This document shows positions 36,553 through 45,962 of a stretch of DNA of 64,000 nucleotides, one piece after another. The stretch is from NCBI RefSeq assembly GCF_949287625.1, contig NZ_CASEGO010000001.1, forward strand, positions 116,961 to 180,960, given 5' to 3'. Position 1 is the first letter of the stretch. Every line of letters begins with the position of its first letter. The position numbers and the translations under genes were made by a program. The notes below the pieces were generated by a model. That model saw only the letters and a program-made list of their open reading frames with translations. It was not told the DNA's origin and did no database searches. This DNA is from an uncultured Brachyspira sp. (lineage in GTDB: Bacteria; Spirochaetota; Brachyspiria; Brachyspirales; Brachyspiraceae).

Positions 36553-38049
36553 TTATAATTTGTTTAACCCATTAACATAAGCTCTCAAACTAGCTTCAAT
36601 AATATCTGTACTTACTGCTCTTCCTATAACAGTTTTATCATTAGAAGCCAATCTTACAATAACCTCTCCCAAAGCATCTTCGCCTTCTGTAATAGCATTA
36701 ATACTATAATTAACTAATTTAGCCTTATTAGAAGTGATAGAGTCTATAGCACCGAATGCAGCATCGATAGGACCATTTCCTTTTCCTATTCCCTCAACGA
36801 TATTATTCTGACTATCCATAATTGATACAGTAGCCAAAGAAGATATTGAATTGCCATCATTAACAACAAAACCATTCAATGTATAAGTAGGATTTTCTGA
36901 ATCATTATTACCTATCAATAATGCTTCTATATCTGAATCAGTAACTATTTTCTTTTTATCAGCTAGATTTTTAAATTTTACAAATGCATCTTCCAAAGAC
37001 TTATCATCAATGTCATAACCTAAAGATTCTATTCTGTCTTTAAAAGCATGTTTTCCTGAATGCTTACCCAATACCATTTTATTTTGAGGTATTCCTATAT
37101 CTTCAACATTCATAATCTCATAAGTAGAACGTTCTTTCAAAACTCCATGTTGGTGAATACCTGCCTCATGAGCGAAAGCATTAGCACCTACTATCGCTTT
37201 ATTAGGAGCAACTACCATACCAGAAATTGTAGATAATAATTTTGAAATCTTATAAATTCTTTTAGTATTAATATCAGTATAAGCATTATAAAAATCTTTT
37301 CTCGTTTTAATACCCATTACAACTTCTTCCAAACTAGTATTACCCGCACGCTCACCTATACCATTAATAGTACATTCTACCTGAGTAGCACCAGCCAAAA
37401 CAGCCGATAAAGAATTAGCAGTACCAAGTCCCAAATCGTCATGACAATGAACGGATATATCAACATTATCTATACCCTTAACATTAGCTTTTACATACTT
37501 AATAAGCTCAGCCATTTCTAAAGGAGTAGTATATCCTACAGTGTCTGGAACATTGATTGTAGTAGCTCCGTTTTCTATAGCTGCAGAATATGCCTGAACT
37601 AAAAAGTCTTTATCACTTCTTGAAGCATCTTCAGCAGAAAACTCTATAAACTCAAATTTTGTTTTAGCATAAGAAACAGATTCTTTTATTGTTTCCAATA
37701 CCTGCTCTCTGGTCATCTCTAATTTATGCTTTAAATGTATATCGCTTGTAGCTATAAAAGTATGAAGCATTGGGTGTTTAGCCTCAGCAAGTGCTTCATA
37801 AGCTCTGTCTATATCTTTTTTATTGCATCTTGCCAAACTAGCTAGCTTAGCATTTTCTACAACTTTACTTACTTCTTTTATGGCATTAAAGTCATCATCA
37901 GAACATATAGCAAAACCAGCTTCTATAACATCAACGCCCAATTTATCAAGCTCGGCTGCCATTTCTAATTTTTCTTCTAAATTCATAGTACAACCAGGAG
38001 ATTGTTCTCCATCTCTTAAAGTAGTATCAAAAATCTTAATCTTTCTCAT
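36553..38049 (-). CDS. leuA: 2-isopropylmalate synthase
   Basis: LeuA condenses 2-oxoisovalerate with acetyl-CoA, the committed step of leucine synthesis. The 498 residues hold the catalytic TIM barrel with IFDTTLRDGEQSPGCTMNLE, the metal-binding HCHDDLGLGTANSLSAVLAG and GIGERAGNTSLEEVVMGIKT, and AHEAGIHQHGVLK. The C-terminal regulatory domain (about 390-498, with GNGPIDAAFGAIDSI) is the leucine feedback-binding region. It is the last gene of ilvB-ilvN-ilvC-leuA, 82 bases after ilvC. Confidence 0.97.
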   Translation of the reverse strand: MRKIKIFDTTLRDGEQSPGCTMNLEEKLEMAAELDKLGVDVIEAGFAICSDDDFNAIKEVSKVVENAKLASLARCNKKDIDRAYEALAEAKHPMLHTFIATSDIHLKHKLEMTREQVLETIKESVSYAKTKFEFIEFSAEDASRSDKDFLVQAYSAAIENGATTINVPDTVGYTTPLEMAELIKYVKANVKGIDNVDISVHCHDDLGLGTANSLSAVLAGATQVECTINGIGERAGNTSLEEVVMGIKTRKDFYNAYTDINTKRIYKISKLLSTISGMVVAPNKAIVGANAFAHEAGIHQHGVLKERSTYEIMNVEDIGIPQNKMVLGKHSGKHAFKDRIESLGYDIDDKSLEDAFVKFKNLADKKKIVTDSDIEALLIGNNDSENPTYTLNGFVVNDGNSISSLATVSIMDSQNNIVEGIGKGNGPIDAAFGAIDSITSNKAKLVNYSINAITEGEDALGEVIVRLASNDKTVIGRAVSTDIIEASLRAYVNGLNKL

Positions 38050-38131
38050 TGTTAAAACCCTTATAATAAAAACATCATTTATAACTAAAGATGCTTTGGA
38101 TTATAAAAAATATTTATTATAATATATATTA

Positions 38132-39160
<1,029 letters not shown>

Positions 39161-39163
39161 TTA

Positions 39164-39691
39164 TTAATATTCAAAATTATTGATTATATTCATATTTGGA
39201 ACATCATCGCCAAGCTGTATAGATGTTACCCCTGTTCTTGAAAGCTCTAAAATATTAAAGTCTTTTAATGCTTCTAAATATCCGTCTATTACAGAAGAAG
39301 GAGCTGTTATTTCTACTGTAATGCTTTTATTTCCAATATCAAGTATAAGCCCATTATATGAATTAGTTATATCGCAGGCTTTACGTCTGCTGCTGTCATT
39401 AATTTCTATTTTTACCAAAAGCAAATCTCTTATTATACTGTTGGAATGATCTATTAAATGTACAGAATGAACTTCAATTAGTTTTGAAGTTTGTTTTATA
39501 ACTTGATTTATATGAGAATCATCACCTTCTGTTACTATAGTCATTCTTGAAATACTAGGAACACAAGTTACAGAACATGTAATAGTTTCTATATTAAAAC
39601 CCTTTTGACTGAATAATAAAGTTATTCTATTTAATACCCCAGCACTATTGTCTACAAATAAAACTAAAACTCTTCTTTCTTTCTTATCCAT
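39164..39691 (-). CDS. ilvN: Acetolactate synthase small (regulatory) subunit
   Basis: The regulatory subunit binds valine and activates the catalytic subunit. The N-terminal ACT domain is clear: VLFVDNSAGVLNRITLLFSQ, KGFNIETITCSVTCVPSISR and MTIVTEGDDSHINQVIKQTS. The second, ACT-like half shows LLVKIEINDSSRRKACDITN and LEALKDFNILELSRTGVTS. At 175 residues it is the IlvH/IlvN length. It starts 21 bases after ilvB. Confidence 0.96.
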   Translation of the reverse strand: MDKKERRVLVLFVDNSAGVLNRITLLFSQKGFNIETITCSVTCVPSISRMTIVTEGDDSHINQVIKQTSKLIEVHSVHLIDHSNSIIRDLLLVKIEINDSSRRKACDITNSYNGLILDIGNKSITVEITAPSSVIDGYLEALKDFNILELSRTGVTSIQLGDDVPNMNIINNFEY

Positions 39692-39712
39692 TTTTTTACT
39701 CCTGCTATTTAT

Positions 39713-41386
39713 TTAATCTACTATGATATCATCTATAGTTCCGCCAGCTGGTATCATAGGCAAAACTCTTAAATCTTTATCTATAACACATTCTATCCAA
39801 ACAGGGCATTTACATTTTAATGCCTCTTCAAAAGCCTCTTCAAATTCTTTTATAGTTTCACAGTGAAAACCTTTGGCACAAAAACCTTCAGCAACTTTTA
39901 CATAATCCATTTTTTTATTTATATCAGTACTTGAATATCTTTTATCATAAAAAATAGTCTGCCATTGTCTTACCATACCTAATGTGCTGTTATTAAGAAT
40001 AATAGTTATAATAGGAAGATCATATTCAACAGCAGTAGCTACTTCATTTAAGTTCATATAAAAAGATCCGTCTCCTGTTATATGTATTACTCTTCTATCT
40101 GGCTTAGCAACCTGACATCCTAAAGCAGCACCATATCCGAATCCCATAGTACCCAAACCTCCGCTTGTTATAAAACTTCTAGGCTTGGTATGCCTTATAT
40201 ACTGAACCGCCCACATTTGATGCTGACCTACATCTGTAACATATATAGCTTCATCTTTAGTTTTATATCCTATTATATCCATAACTTTGCTAGGATAAAT
40301 TCCGTCTTTATTGGTATTTCTGTCAGAATCCTCTTTCATCTCTTTGGCTCTTAAATCTGATAAATATTTTACCCATTCATCATCATCTACTCTTTTTACT
40401 AATTTATTAAATCTGTCTAACACATCATTCAAATCACCAATTATACTATAATCAACATTAACATTCTTATTAATCTCGCTTCTGTCAATATCTATATGAA
40501 TCTTTTTAGCAGTTCCTCCAAATTTAGAAGTATTTAAAGCAACCCTGTCACTGAACCTTGTACCTACAGCAAGTATCAAATCAGCTTCATTCATAACTTT
40601 ATTCGCAGTAGCAGATCCATGCATTCCTAAAAGTCCAATATTTAATTTTTCATTATATCCTAATACACCAGCCCCCATTAATGTATGTACTGATGGTATA
40701 TTAGAATTAATCATAAACTCTCTTAATTTATCGCTTGAATCTTTTGCCCCGCCTCCGAAGTATATAATAGGTCTTTTAGATTCATTTATTAATTTTGCAA
40801 CCTCTTCTATTGTTTTTTCATCTTCTGCACTTATCTCTACTGGTTTAGGAGAAAATTTTTCTCTTTTAGTAAACTCTGTTTCTGCAAATGTGAAATTTTT
40901 AGGTATATCTATCAAAACAGGTCCCTTTCTTCCGTTGTTGGCTATTACAAATGCTTTTCTTATAGTGTTGGCAAGTTCATTTATATCTCTTACAACAAAA
41001 TTATGCTTAGTAATAGGCATTGTTATACCAGCAATAAAAACTTCCTGAAATGAATCTTTACCTATTAAAGTTTCTGGTACATTTGCAGTTATTGCAATCA
41101 AAGGCACACTATCCATATAAGCAGTAGCTAAAGGCGTTACCAAATTAGTTGCCCCTGGTCCGCTTGTAGCTATTACAACTCCAGTCTTTCCGCTTGCTCT
41201 GGCATAACCATCAGCAGCATGACATGCTCCTGTTTCATCTACAGGCATTATATGTTTTATTTTATCTCTATATTTATAGATAGCATCGTATATAAATAAT
41301 GCAGCACCGCCCGGATATCCGAATACAGTGTCTACTCCTTCTTCTATTAAAACTTCCATTATTATTTCTGAACCATTCAACTTCAT
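39713..41386 (-). CDS. ilvB: Acetolactate synthase large (catalytic) subunit
   Basis: This thiamine-diphosphate enzyme condenses two pyruvates to acetolactate. The 557 residues show VDTVFGYPGGAALFIYDAIY, the catalytic Glu region PVDETGACHAADGYARASGK, ATSGPGATNLVTPLATAYMD, and the ThDP motif GDGSFYMNLNEVATAVEYD followed by NNSTLGMVRQWQTIFYDKRY. It is the first structural gene of ilvB-ilvN-ilvC-leuA. A 304-base leader with a branched-chain-rich small reading frame precedes it, so control by attenuation is likely. Confidence 0.98.
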   Translation of the reverse strand: MKLNGSEIIMEVLIEEGVDTVFGYPGGAALFIYDAIYKYRDKIKHIMPVDETGACHAADGYARASGKTGVVIATSGPGATNLVTPLATAYMDSVPLIAITANVPETLIGKDSFQEVFIAGITMPITKHNFVVRDINELANTIRKAFVIANNGRKGPVLIDIPKNFTFAETEFTKREKFSPKPVEISAEDEKTIEEVAKLINESKRPIIYFGGGAKDSSDKLREFMINSNIPSVHTLMGAGVLGYNEKLNIGLLGMHGSATANKVMNEADLILAVGTRFSDRVALNTSKFGGTAKKIHIDIDRSEINKNVNVDYSIIGDLNDVLDRFNKLVKRVDDDEWVKYLSDLRAKEMKEDSDRNTNKDGIYPSKVMDIIGYKTKDEAIYVTDVGQHQMWAVQYIRHTKPRSFITSGGLGTMGFGYGAALGCQVAKPDRRVIHITGDGSFYMNLNEVATAVEYDLPIITIILNNSTLGMVRQWQTIFYDKRYSSTDINKKMDYVKVAEGFCAKGFHCETIKEFEEAFEEALKCKCPVWIECVIDKDLRVLPMIPAGGTIDDIIVD

Positions 41387-41517
41387 AACAAACTCCTTAA
41401 ATTATTTTATAGCCTTTTTAAATTTTATTCTTAACATTTCTATTTATAGAAACTTTATTGTAAAAATAATGTTAACTTAAATAAAATTGTATTATGTTTT
41501 TCAGATTTTAGATTATA
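41387..41517 (-). promoter_or_regulatory. Candidate attenuator region between leader peptide and ilvB
   Basis: Between the leader peptide stop and ilvB the transcript can form at least two overlapping structures. One is AACATTATT-TTTAC-AATAAAGTT, with one mismatch. The other is the inner pair TTTCTAT/ATAGAAA inside the outer pair TTAACAT/ATGTTAA. They cannot both form, as expected of a switch. Neither is GC-rich, so the exact terminator form is not settled. Confidence 0.45.
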
Positions 41518-41667
41518 TTATAACAGGATATTGACAAGAATAGAGAGGAGAATATTGAGAATAATATTTTTTATAGATTTACTAGAATTATAAAAATTAA
41601 CTTCAGATGAGATTTGTTTGATAAAAACAGAATCATGGGTCATACTGTAAGCAGGCGACATGTTCAT
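41518..41667 (-). CDS. Candidate leader peptide of the ilv-leu operon (49 residues)
   Basis: This short frame starts with ATG at 41667, eleven bases past an AAAGGAG site, and ends with TAA at 41518. The peptide begins MNMSPAYSMTHDSVFIK and ends NIILNILLSILVNILL. Its last 15 residues hold 5 Ile, 6 Leu and 1 Val, so the ribosome would pause near the end when branched-chain amino acids are scarce. That is the arrangement of IlvL/IvbL/LeuL attenuation peptides. It lies between a strong promoter and ilvB. At 49 codons it is longer than most leader peptides (about 15-35). A short membrane peptide is the main alternative, but its place ahead of ilvB favours the leader role. Confidence 0.75.
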   Translation of the reverse strand: MNMSPAYSMTHDSVFIKQISSEVNFYNSSKSIKNIILNILLSILVNILL

Positions 41668-41696
41668 CTTCTTTCTCCTTTCGATATTTGATACAT

Positions 41697-41724
41697 ATTA
41701 TAATATTTTTGAGTAATATTGCAA
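41697..41724 (-). promoter_or_regulatory. Sigma-70-type promoter of the ilv-leu leader
   Basis: On the minus strand TTGCAA (41719-41724) and TATAAT (41697-41702) are 16 bases apart. An A-tract lies just upstream (about 41733-41745). Transcription would begin near 41690, giving a leader of about 300 bases before ilvB. Confidence 0.7.
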
Positions 41725-41929
41725 TACTTAAAAACAATTTTTTTTGTTTAAGAGCCATAGATATTATTTTTAGTTTAAAAAGTAAGTATTTCTAAAAAAT
41801 ATAGTATTAATTATTAATAGAGCTAAAAATACTGCAGGATTTAAAATTTAATATCAGAATTTATTATTAGAAGAAATTTTAAGAAGCAGATTCTATAGAA
41901 AATAAGATAAGGTAAACTAAAAATAGATG

Positions 41930-42370
41930 GACTTTCTAAATATGCTTTTTGATGAAATACGCTATTATCATATAGCAGCGGTTGATTTAGTTACGAGAAT
42001 ATCATTTAAATATTTATATTATACCCCCTATAAAGTACCATTGATTTTATTAAACATATGATAGAATATTTCGCATTCATTGCATTCAGATAGATAACGG
42101 GTACAGAATTTAGTTACAGAAAACATTTATTTGATAGATACACACATTAGATATATTTTGTAATAAGAAGCATATTAAAAAGTTTATAGCCTGCCTCTGC
42201 TTAGTTAGTCTTTAGTACTCCAAAGGTACTAATAGTATGGAATAGTTAAAATACACATCATTGCGACCAAAAAAATTTTATGACTTTTATAATATGGAAT
42301 TAACTTTATAGAAAGCTAATCAGAAATTAAGGACACTTAAATGCAATATATCTGTCCCCTATGCAGCATA
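41930..42370 (+). pseudogene. Decayed DDE/rve-type transposase of an insertion sequence
   Basis: Three plus-strand frames give parts of one integrase-core protein. First comes YYHIAAVDLVTRISFKYLYY (from 41960), then IEYFAF. After a frameshift comes GTEFSYRKHLFDRYTH, which follows DNG in the intact motif (near 42095). Last, near 42285-42330, come FYDFYNMEL and KLRTLK. Stops and frameshifts interrupt every part, and the HKRIHS-type segment before the end is missing. The final bases (near 42325-42345, GAAATTAAGG...CTTAAATGCAATAT) match the end of the element at the right edge of the window (63902-63945), so both belong to one IS family. Boundaries are approximate. The rest of 41761-41930 shows nothing definite. 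Confidence 0.7.
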
Positions 42371-42439
42371 AAAATATTTTTTATCAAAAACATAATAAGA
42401 TTGTTATATTTTTAATAAAAGTAAAACAAAGGATAAAAA

Positions 42440-42919
42440 ATGAAAAAATATGTTTTTATTATGCTTATAACAGCATTCTTATTTAGTTCATGTAAAAATG
42501 ATACTACCACACCTAGCAGCAATACTGTAAGTTCAGATGCCCAAGCTGTATTTGATTTGGTAAACCAAGAAAGAGCAAAGGCTGGACTTGAAGCATATAA
42601 ATTAGATACAAAATTATGTGAAGCTGCCAACAAAAGAGCTCAAGAAATAGTAGAGAAATATGACCATGTAAGACCAGATGGAACTGATTTTGATACTGTA
42701 CTTGATGAATACGGATTTAATTCAAAAGCATATATCAGAGGCGAAAATATAGTTGCTATGCGTGAAAGTGCATCTTCAGCTATGAACGCTTGGATGAACT
42801 CTCAAGGACATAAAGATAATATTCTAGCTGATTATTATACTACAATAGGTATTGGTGTTTATGAATATAATGGAAGCAAATATTGGGTGCAGCTTTTTTT
42901 AAGCGACTCTTTTATCTAA
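42440..42919 (+). CDS. CAP/SCP-domain lipoprotein
   Basis: A lipoprotein signal ends in LFSSC. The CAP domain follows: AVFDLVNQERAKAGLEAYKL, CEAANKRAQEIVEKYDHVRP, then RGENIVAMRESASSAMNAWM and SQGHKDNILADYYTTIGIGV. The His and Glu of the CAP cavity are present. CAP proteins bind lipids or act as peptidases in some cases; here the role is unknown. The 159-residue size is normal for the bacterial YkwD-like group. Its stop overlaps the end of the converging outer-membrane protein gene by 4 bases. Confidence 0.9.
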   Translation: MKKYVFIMLITAFLFSSCKNDTTTPSSNTVSSDAQAVFDLVNQERAKAGLEAYKLDTKLCEAANKRAQEIVEKYDHVRPDGTDFDTVLDEYGFNSKAYIRGENIVAMRESASSAMNAWMNSQGHKDNILADYYTTIGIGVYEYNGSKYWVQLFLSDSFI

Positions 42920-43770
42920 ATTATCCTATATGTAATCATGGCATTCATGTCGAAGTATAATGTAGCTGGAAATTGAGGATGTGCTATATACTGCCCTATT
43001 TTCACATTAACTTCAGTATATATTCTATTTAAGAACTCATACTGAAAATGAGCATAAGCTCCTATTGAATGCCATAACTGTTTAGTATTATTCATATAAG
43101 CAAGCATATAATTAATACCTACAGTAAGAGGCATTAAATCAAAAAGAAGCATAGCATCTAGTTTATATGATATATCATTTTGATCTCTGATTAATAACAA
43201 GTCATAATCTAAATAATATTTTCCATATCTATTATAAGCATATTTAAAAGTAAGTCCTGCCTGAAGAGTTAATCCTCTGCCTTCAAATAAGGATCTTAAA
43301 AAACTCACTTTAAATGTAGGAGTAGCCTCAGCTTCAAATGATATATTAGAAGTTTTTTGGGCATTTGCTATTGAATTAGTACCGAAATCATCGCTTGGAC
43401 TATTAAAATTCACAAAACCTCTTTTGGCATATGAAAGATAATAATTAAGCATTGATACTTTAACATCTATATTAAAATATTCTGATATTGAACTGTTTAC
43501 AAATAATGTAAGTCTGTTCATTTCAGCACTGATATGATCGCTTATTCCAACATCAGTTTTTATACCTTCCCAAATATAACCAGGAAATACATCGGATATA
43601 AACCTATAAAAAAGCATAATCTTTCCGCCGCCGTCTAAATACGGACTAAACCTTGCATTTAAATCGGCACCTATATAAAGACCAGCCTGCATATTGGTTT
43701 GTGCATTAAGAGGCTTCAGTATTACTAATGCATATAATATAAAAATAATTAAAAATTTTAATAACTTCAT
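42916..43770 (-). CDS. Outer-membrane beta-barrel-like protein, unknown function
   Basis: A signal peptide (about 1-23, ending LNAQ) is followed by alternating-residue strands rich in Tyr and Phe, for example ITLTGK-like patterns such as LTLQAGLTFKYAYNRYGKYY, TVGINYMLAYMNNTKQLWHS and VNVKIGQYIAHPQF. The final strand ends ITYRII. This is the pattern of a small beta-barrel of 10-14 strands. I do not recognise a known family. It stands alone upstream of recA's terminator. Confidence 0.65.
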   Translation of the reverse strand: MKLLKFLIIFILYALVILKPLNAQTNMQAGLYIGADLNARFSPYLDGGGKIMLFYRFISDVFPGYIWEGIKTDVGISDHISAEMNRLTLFVNSSISEYFNIDVKVSMLNYYLSYAKRGFVNFNSPSDDFGTNSIANAQKTSNISFEAEATPTFKVSFLRSLFEGRGLTLQAGLTFKYAYNRYGKYYLDYDLLLIRDQNDISYKLDAMLLFDLMPLTVGINYMLAYMNNTKQLWHSIGAYAHFQYEFLNRIYTEVNVKIGQYIAHPQFPATLYFDMNAMITYRII

Positions 43771-43888
43771 CTAAATAAAAAAATAATCAATATTATAATA
43801 ATTCATTATATTATAACATTTTATAAAAATATGTATATGGTTTTTATATATTCATACATTATAACCAATAATTATTACAGCATAAAAA

Positions 43889-43915
43889 AAGGAGACATTA
43901 TTAAAAAGTCCCCTT
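43889..43915 (-). terminator. Terminator of recA
   Basis: On the minus strand AAGGGGAC pairs with GTCTCCTT, with one mismatch, around a TTTTTAATAAT loop, and TTTTTTT follows. It lies 24 bases past the recA stop. Confidence 0.8.
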
Positions 43916-43938
43916 AATAAATTTATATCATCAAAAAA

Positions 43939-45225
43939 TTATTGATTTTTCAAAGGCGTTACAATAGTATCTTCAAAATCATTGTCATTATAAGTTTCAT
44001 CATCAGAGTAAGCCTCTTCAGCACTCATCAAAAGATTAGCCTCTTCTTGCTCTTCTGATTTTTTACTTTTCTTTTTTGAAGAAGAACTTTCATTGCTTTC
44101 TTCATCATCACTATTTTCTTTTGATACTTCTTTAGCCCCTCCGTTTTTCTGTTCTTCTAAATACTCAGCAAGTTTTTCTTTTACCTTATCAGCTCCGCCC
44201 ATATTCAATGTTTCTCTAATTTGTATCTCAAGCTCCATACGCATTTTAGGGTCTGATGCTAAAAGTTCTCTTACCTTCTCTTTACCCTGAGCAATCTGTT
44301 CTCCGTTATAGTAGAACCAAGCACCGCTTCTAGTGATAATTTTTGCTTCCATAGCTAAATCTATTAAAAGACCTTCAGATGATATACCTTTGCCGAATAT
44401 TATCTCTAAATTAACAACTTTAAATGGAGATGATAATTTATTTTTAACAACTTTTATTTTTACTTTATGACCTATAGTATCATCGCCTTTTTTAATCCAT
44501 TCTGTTCTTCTTATATCAAGTCTTACAGATGAATAGAATTTCAAAGCCTTACCGCCTGTAGTAGTTTCAGTAGGTCCTGCACCGTATCCTGTAGTAGCAA
44601 TATTTTGTCTTAATTGGTTAATAAATATTACTGCTGTATTTGTATTGCTTATTATAGCTGTTAATTTTCTTAGAGCATGGCTCATAAGTCTAGCCTGCAA
44701 AGCAATATGTGCATCCCCTATATCACCAGCAAGCTCTGCCTTAGAAACAAGTGCTGCAACAGAGTCCACAACAACTATATCAAAAGCGGTAGAAGAAACA
44801 ACTTTTTCTAATATTTCTAAAGCCTCTTCTCCGCTGTTTGGCTGAGATATATATAAATTATCAATATCTACTCCCAAAGCACTGGCATATACAGGGTCTA
44901 AAGCATGTTCAGCATCTATAAAAGCAGCATATCCTCCAGCCTTCTGAGCTTCAGCTATGATGTGTAAAGTGAGTGTTGTTTTACCTGATGCTTCATGACC
45001 GTAAATCTCTATAATTCTTCCTCGAGGAACTCCTCCTACACCTAAAGCATGGTCAAGAGTTAATGCCCCAGTAGATATAACATCAACATTGACAGTTTTA
45101 TTACTTCCAAGTCTCATAAAAGAGCCCGGACCGTATTTTTTATTTATCTGATCGGTAATAGCTTCAATAGCCTCGCTTTTACCGTCTTTTTTTACTTCAG
45201 CAGTTTCTTTCTTTTTAGTAGCCAT
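43939..45225 (-). CDS. recA: RecA recombinase
   Basis: RecA forms filaments on single-stranded DNA for homologous recombination and SOS induction. The start is ATG 45225 ([10 protein letters not shown]), because the longer upstream frame runs back through the promoter. The Walker A loop is [10 protein letters not shown] at residues 76-85, with His where Pro is usual. [40 protein letters not shown] and [20 protein letters not shown] are typical. The C-terminal tail (about 360-428) is very acidic and rich in Ser and Lys, making the protein 428 residues instead of about 350. The SRP RNA and tRNA genes lie upstream on the same strand. Confidence 0.98.
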   Translation of the reverse strand: MATKKKETAEVKKDGKSEAIEAITDQINKKYGPGSFMRLGSNKTVNVDVISTGALTLDHALGVGGVPRGRIIEIYGHEASGKTTLTLHIIAEAQKAGGYAAFIDAEHALDPVYASALGVDIDNLYISQPNSGEEALEILEKVVSSTAFDIVVVDSVAALVSKAELAGDIGDAHIALQARLMSHALRKLTAIISNTNTAVIFINQLRQNIATTGYGAGPTETTTGGKALKFYSSVRLDIRRTEWIKKGDDTIGHKVKIKVVKNKLSSPFKVVNLEIIFGKGISSEGLLIDLAMEAKIITRSGAWFYYNGEQIAQGKEKVRELLASDPKMRMELEIQIRETLNMGGADKVKEKLAEYLEEQKNGGAKEVSKENSDDEESNESSSSKKKSKKSEEQEEANLLMSAEEAYSDDETYNDNDFEDTIVTPLKNQ

Positions 45226-45262
45226 ATTTAAAGATTCTCCTAAAAAAACAATATAATAATAC

Positions 45263-45291
45263 ATTGTATAAAAATACATTGTTTTTGTCAA
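45263..45291 (-). promoter_or_regulatory. recA promoter with direct/inverted repeats
   Basis: On the minus strand TTGACA (45286-45291) and TACAAT (45263-45268) are 17 bases apart. The word ACAATGTAT occurs twice, once in the spacer and once across the -10 box, and an ACAAT/ATTGT dyad extends to about 45249. These could be sites for a LexA-like repressor, but none matches a known SOS box. Confidence 0.65.
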
Positions 45292-45345
45292 GTTATTTAC
45301 AGATAAAAAATGAAAAAATTAAAAATATTTTGGTGTATAAAAAAA

Positions 45346-45452
45346 GCCCCTTATAACAGGAGGACTAGCACCCAGTTGGGTTGACTTACCGTTGCTTCCT
45401 TCCGAACCTGGCGGATTCATCATCAACTGCCGTAGAACCCCGTTATAAGAGA
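45346..45452 (-). ncRNA. ffs: Signal recognition particle RNA (4.5S-type)
   Basis: The minus strand contains the SRP Alu-free hairpin with GGTTCGGAAGGAAGCAACGG, the conserved Ffh-binding loop. The 5' end CTTATAACGGGG pairs with the 3' end TGTTATAAGGGG. Length is about 107 bases, the small bacterial form without an Alu domain. A run of T follows at the 3' end (AAAAAAA at 45339-45345 on the plus strand) and should terminate transcription. It has no promoter of its own, so it is likely processed from the tRNA transcript. Confidence 0.95.
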
Positions 45453-45479
45453 TGTATAAAATAAATAAAAACATATATA

Positions 45480-45565
45480 CGGAGAGAGTGGGATTCGAAC
45501 CCACGGTACTGTTACGTACACACGACTTCCAATCGTGCTCCTTCAGCCAGCTCGGACATCTCTCC
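45480..45565 (-). tRNA. tRNA-Ser (anticodon GGA)
   Basis: On the minus strand GGAGAGA pairs with TCTCTCC as the acceptor stem. The anticodon loop is in CACGATTGGAAGTCGTG, giving GGA, which reads UCC/UCU. The long variable arm (TACGTAACAGTA region) is typical of tRNA-Ser, and the discriminator base is G. CCA is not encoded. Confidence 0.95.
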
Positions 45566-45582
45566 TGATTATTTAATTTAAG

Positions 45583-45656
45583 CGTGCCTGAGAAGATTTG
45601 AACTTCCAACCTTCAGAACCGCAATCTGATGCTCTATCCAATTGAGCTACAGGCAC
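45583..45656 (-). tRNA. tRNA-Arg (anticodon GCG)
   Basis: The acceptor stem is GTGCCTG/CAGGCAC. The anticodon arm TCAGATTGCGGTTCTGA gives a seven-base loop TTGCGGT and anticodon GCG, which reads CGC and, by wobble, CGU. Most bacteria use ACG (edited to ICG) for these codons. The T arm is GGAAGTTCAAATCTTC. The D arm GTAGCTCAATTGGATAGAGC is typical of tRNA-Arg. CCA is not encoded. Confidence 0.9.
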
Positions 45657-45676
45657 TTAAATATTTTAGTTTAAGA

Positions 45677-45705
45677 ATTGTAACATATTTAATATTTTTT
45701 TGCAA
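45677..45705 (-). promoter_or_regulatory. Promoter of the tRNA-Arg/tRNA-Ser/ffs unit
   Basis: On the minus strand TTGCAA (45700-45705) and TACAAT (45677-45682) are 17 bases apart. Transcription would start near 45671, 15 bases before tRNA-Arg. The same -35 and a similar -10 occur at the ilv leader promoter. Confidence 0.7.
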
Positions 45706-45744
45706 ATATTAATTTCAGTTTATAATCAATTTATTATATTATTA

Positions 45745-45958
45745 TCAATTATCAAATAATCCGTCTCCGAATTTTAATCCCAACTGAACTCAAAAATCAA
45801 ATGAAGCTAGATTTCTGCTGTCTACCATAACTAACTCAGCACCTCGTAAATCTATACCGAAATCTGTACCAACATAAGCTCCAAGTAAAAGTGCAACATC
45901 TTCATGAACATAAAAAGAATAGTCAAAAGTAAGTTTAACATAAGTCATAACAGCATTT
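45745..45958 (-). pseudogene. Fragment of an outer-membrane protein gene
   Basis: The minus strand reads AVMTYVKLTFDYSFYVHEDV, ALLLGAYVGTDFGIDLRGAE, then VDSRNLASFDF, a stop, and QLGLKFGDGLFDN before a final stop. The strand pattern and the closing LGLKFGDG look like the C-terminal strands of a surface barrel protein. There is no start and there is an in-frame stop, so this is a remnant. It directly abuts the broken aldo/keto reductase copy. Confidence 0.6.
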
Positions 45959-45962
45959 TTCA

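Noticed and set aside
41387..41690. T-box or other metabolite riboswitch before ilvB
   Set aside because: No T-box sequence or specifier stem was found; the Ile/Leu/Val-rich reading frame explains the leader better.
45226..45291. Longer recA start at 45291
   Set aside because: The extra codons cover the -10 and -35 boxes and the start site of the promoter; the family N-terminus begins at 45225.
45319..45609. Open frame of 96 codons on the minus strand
   Set aside because: It runs through the SRP RNA and tRNA-Ser genes, so it is not a protein gene.
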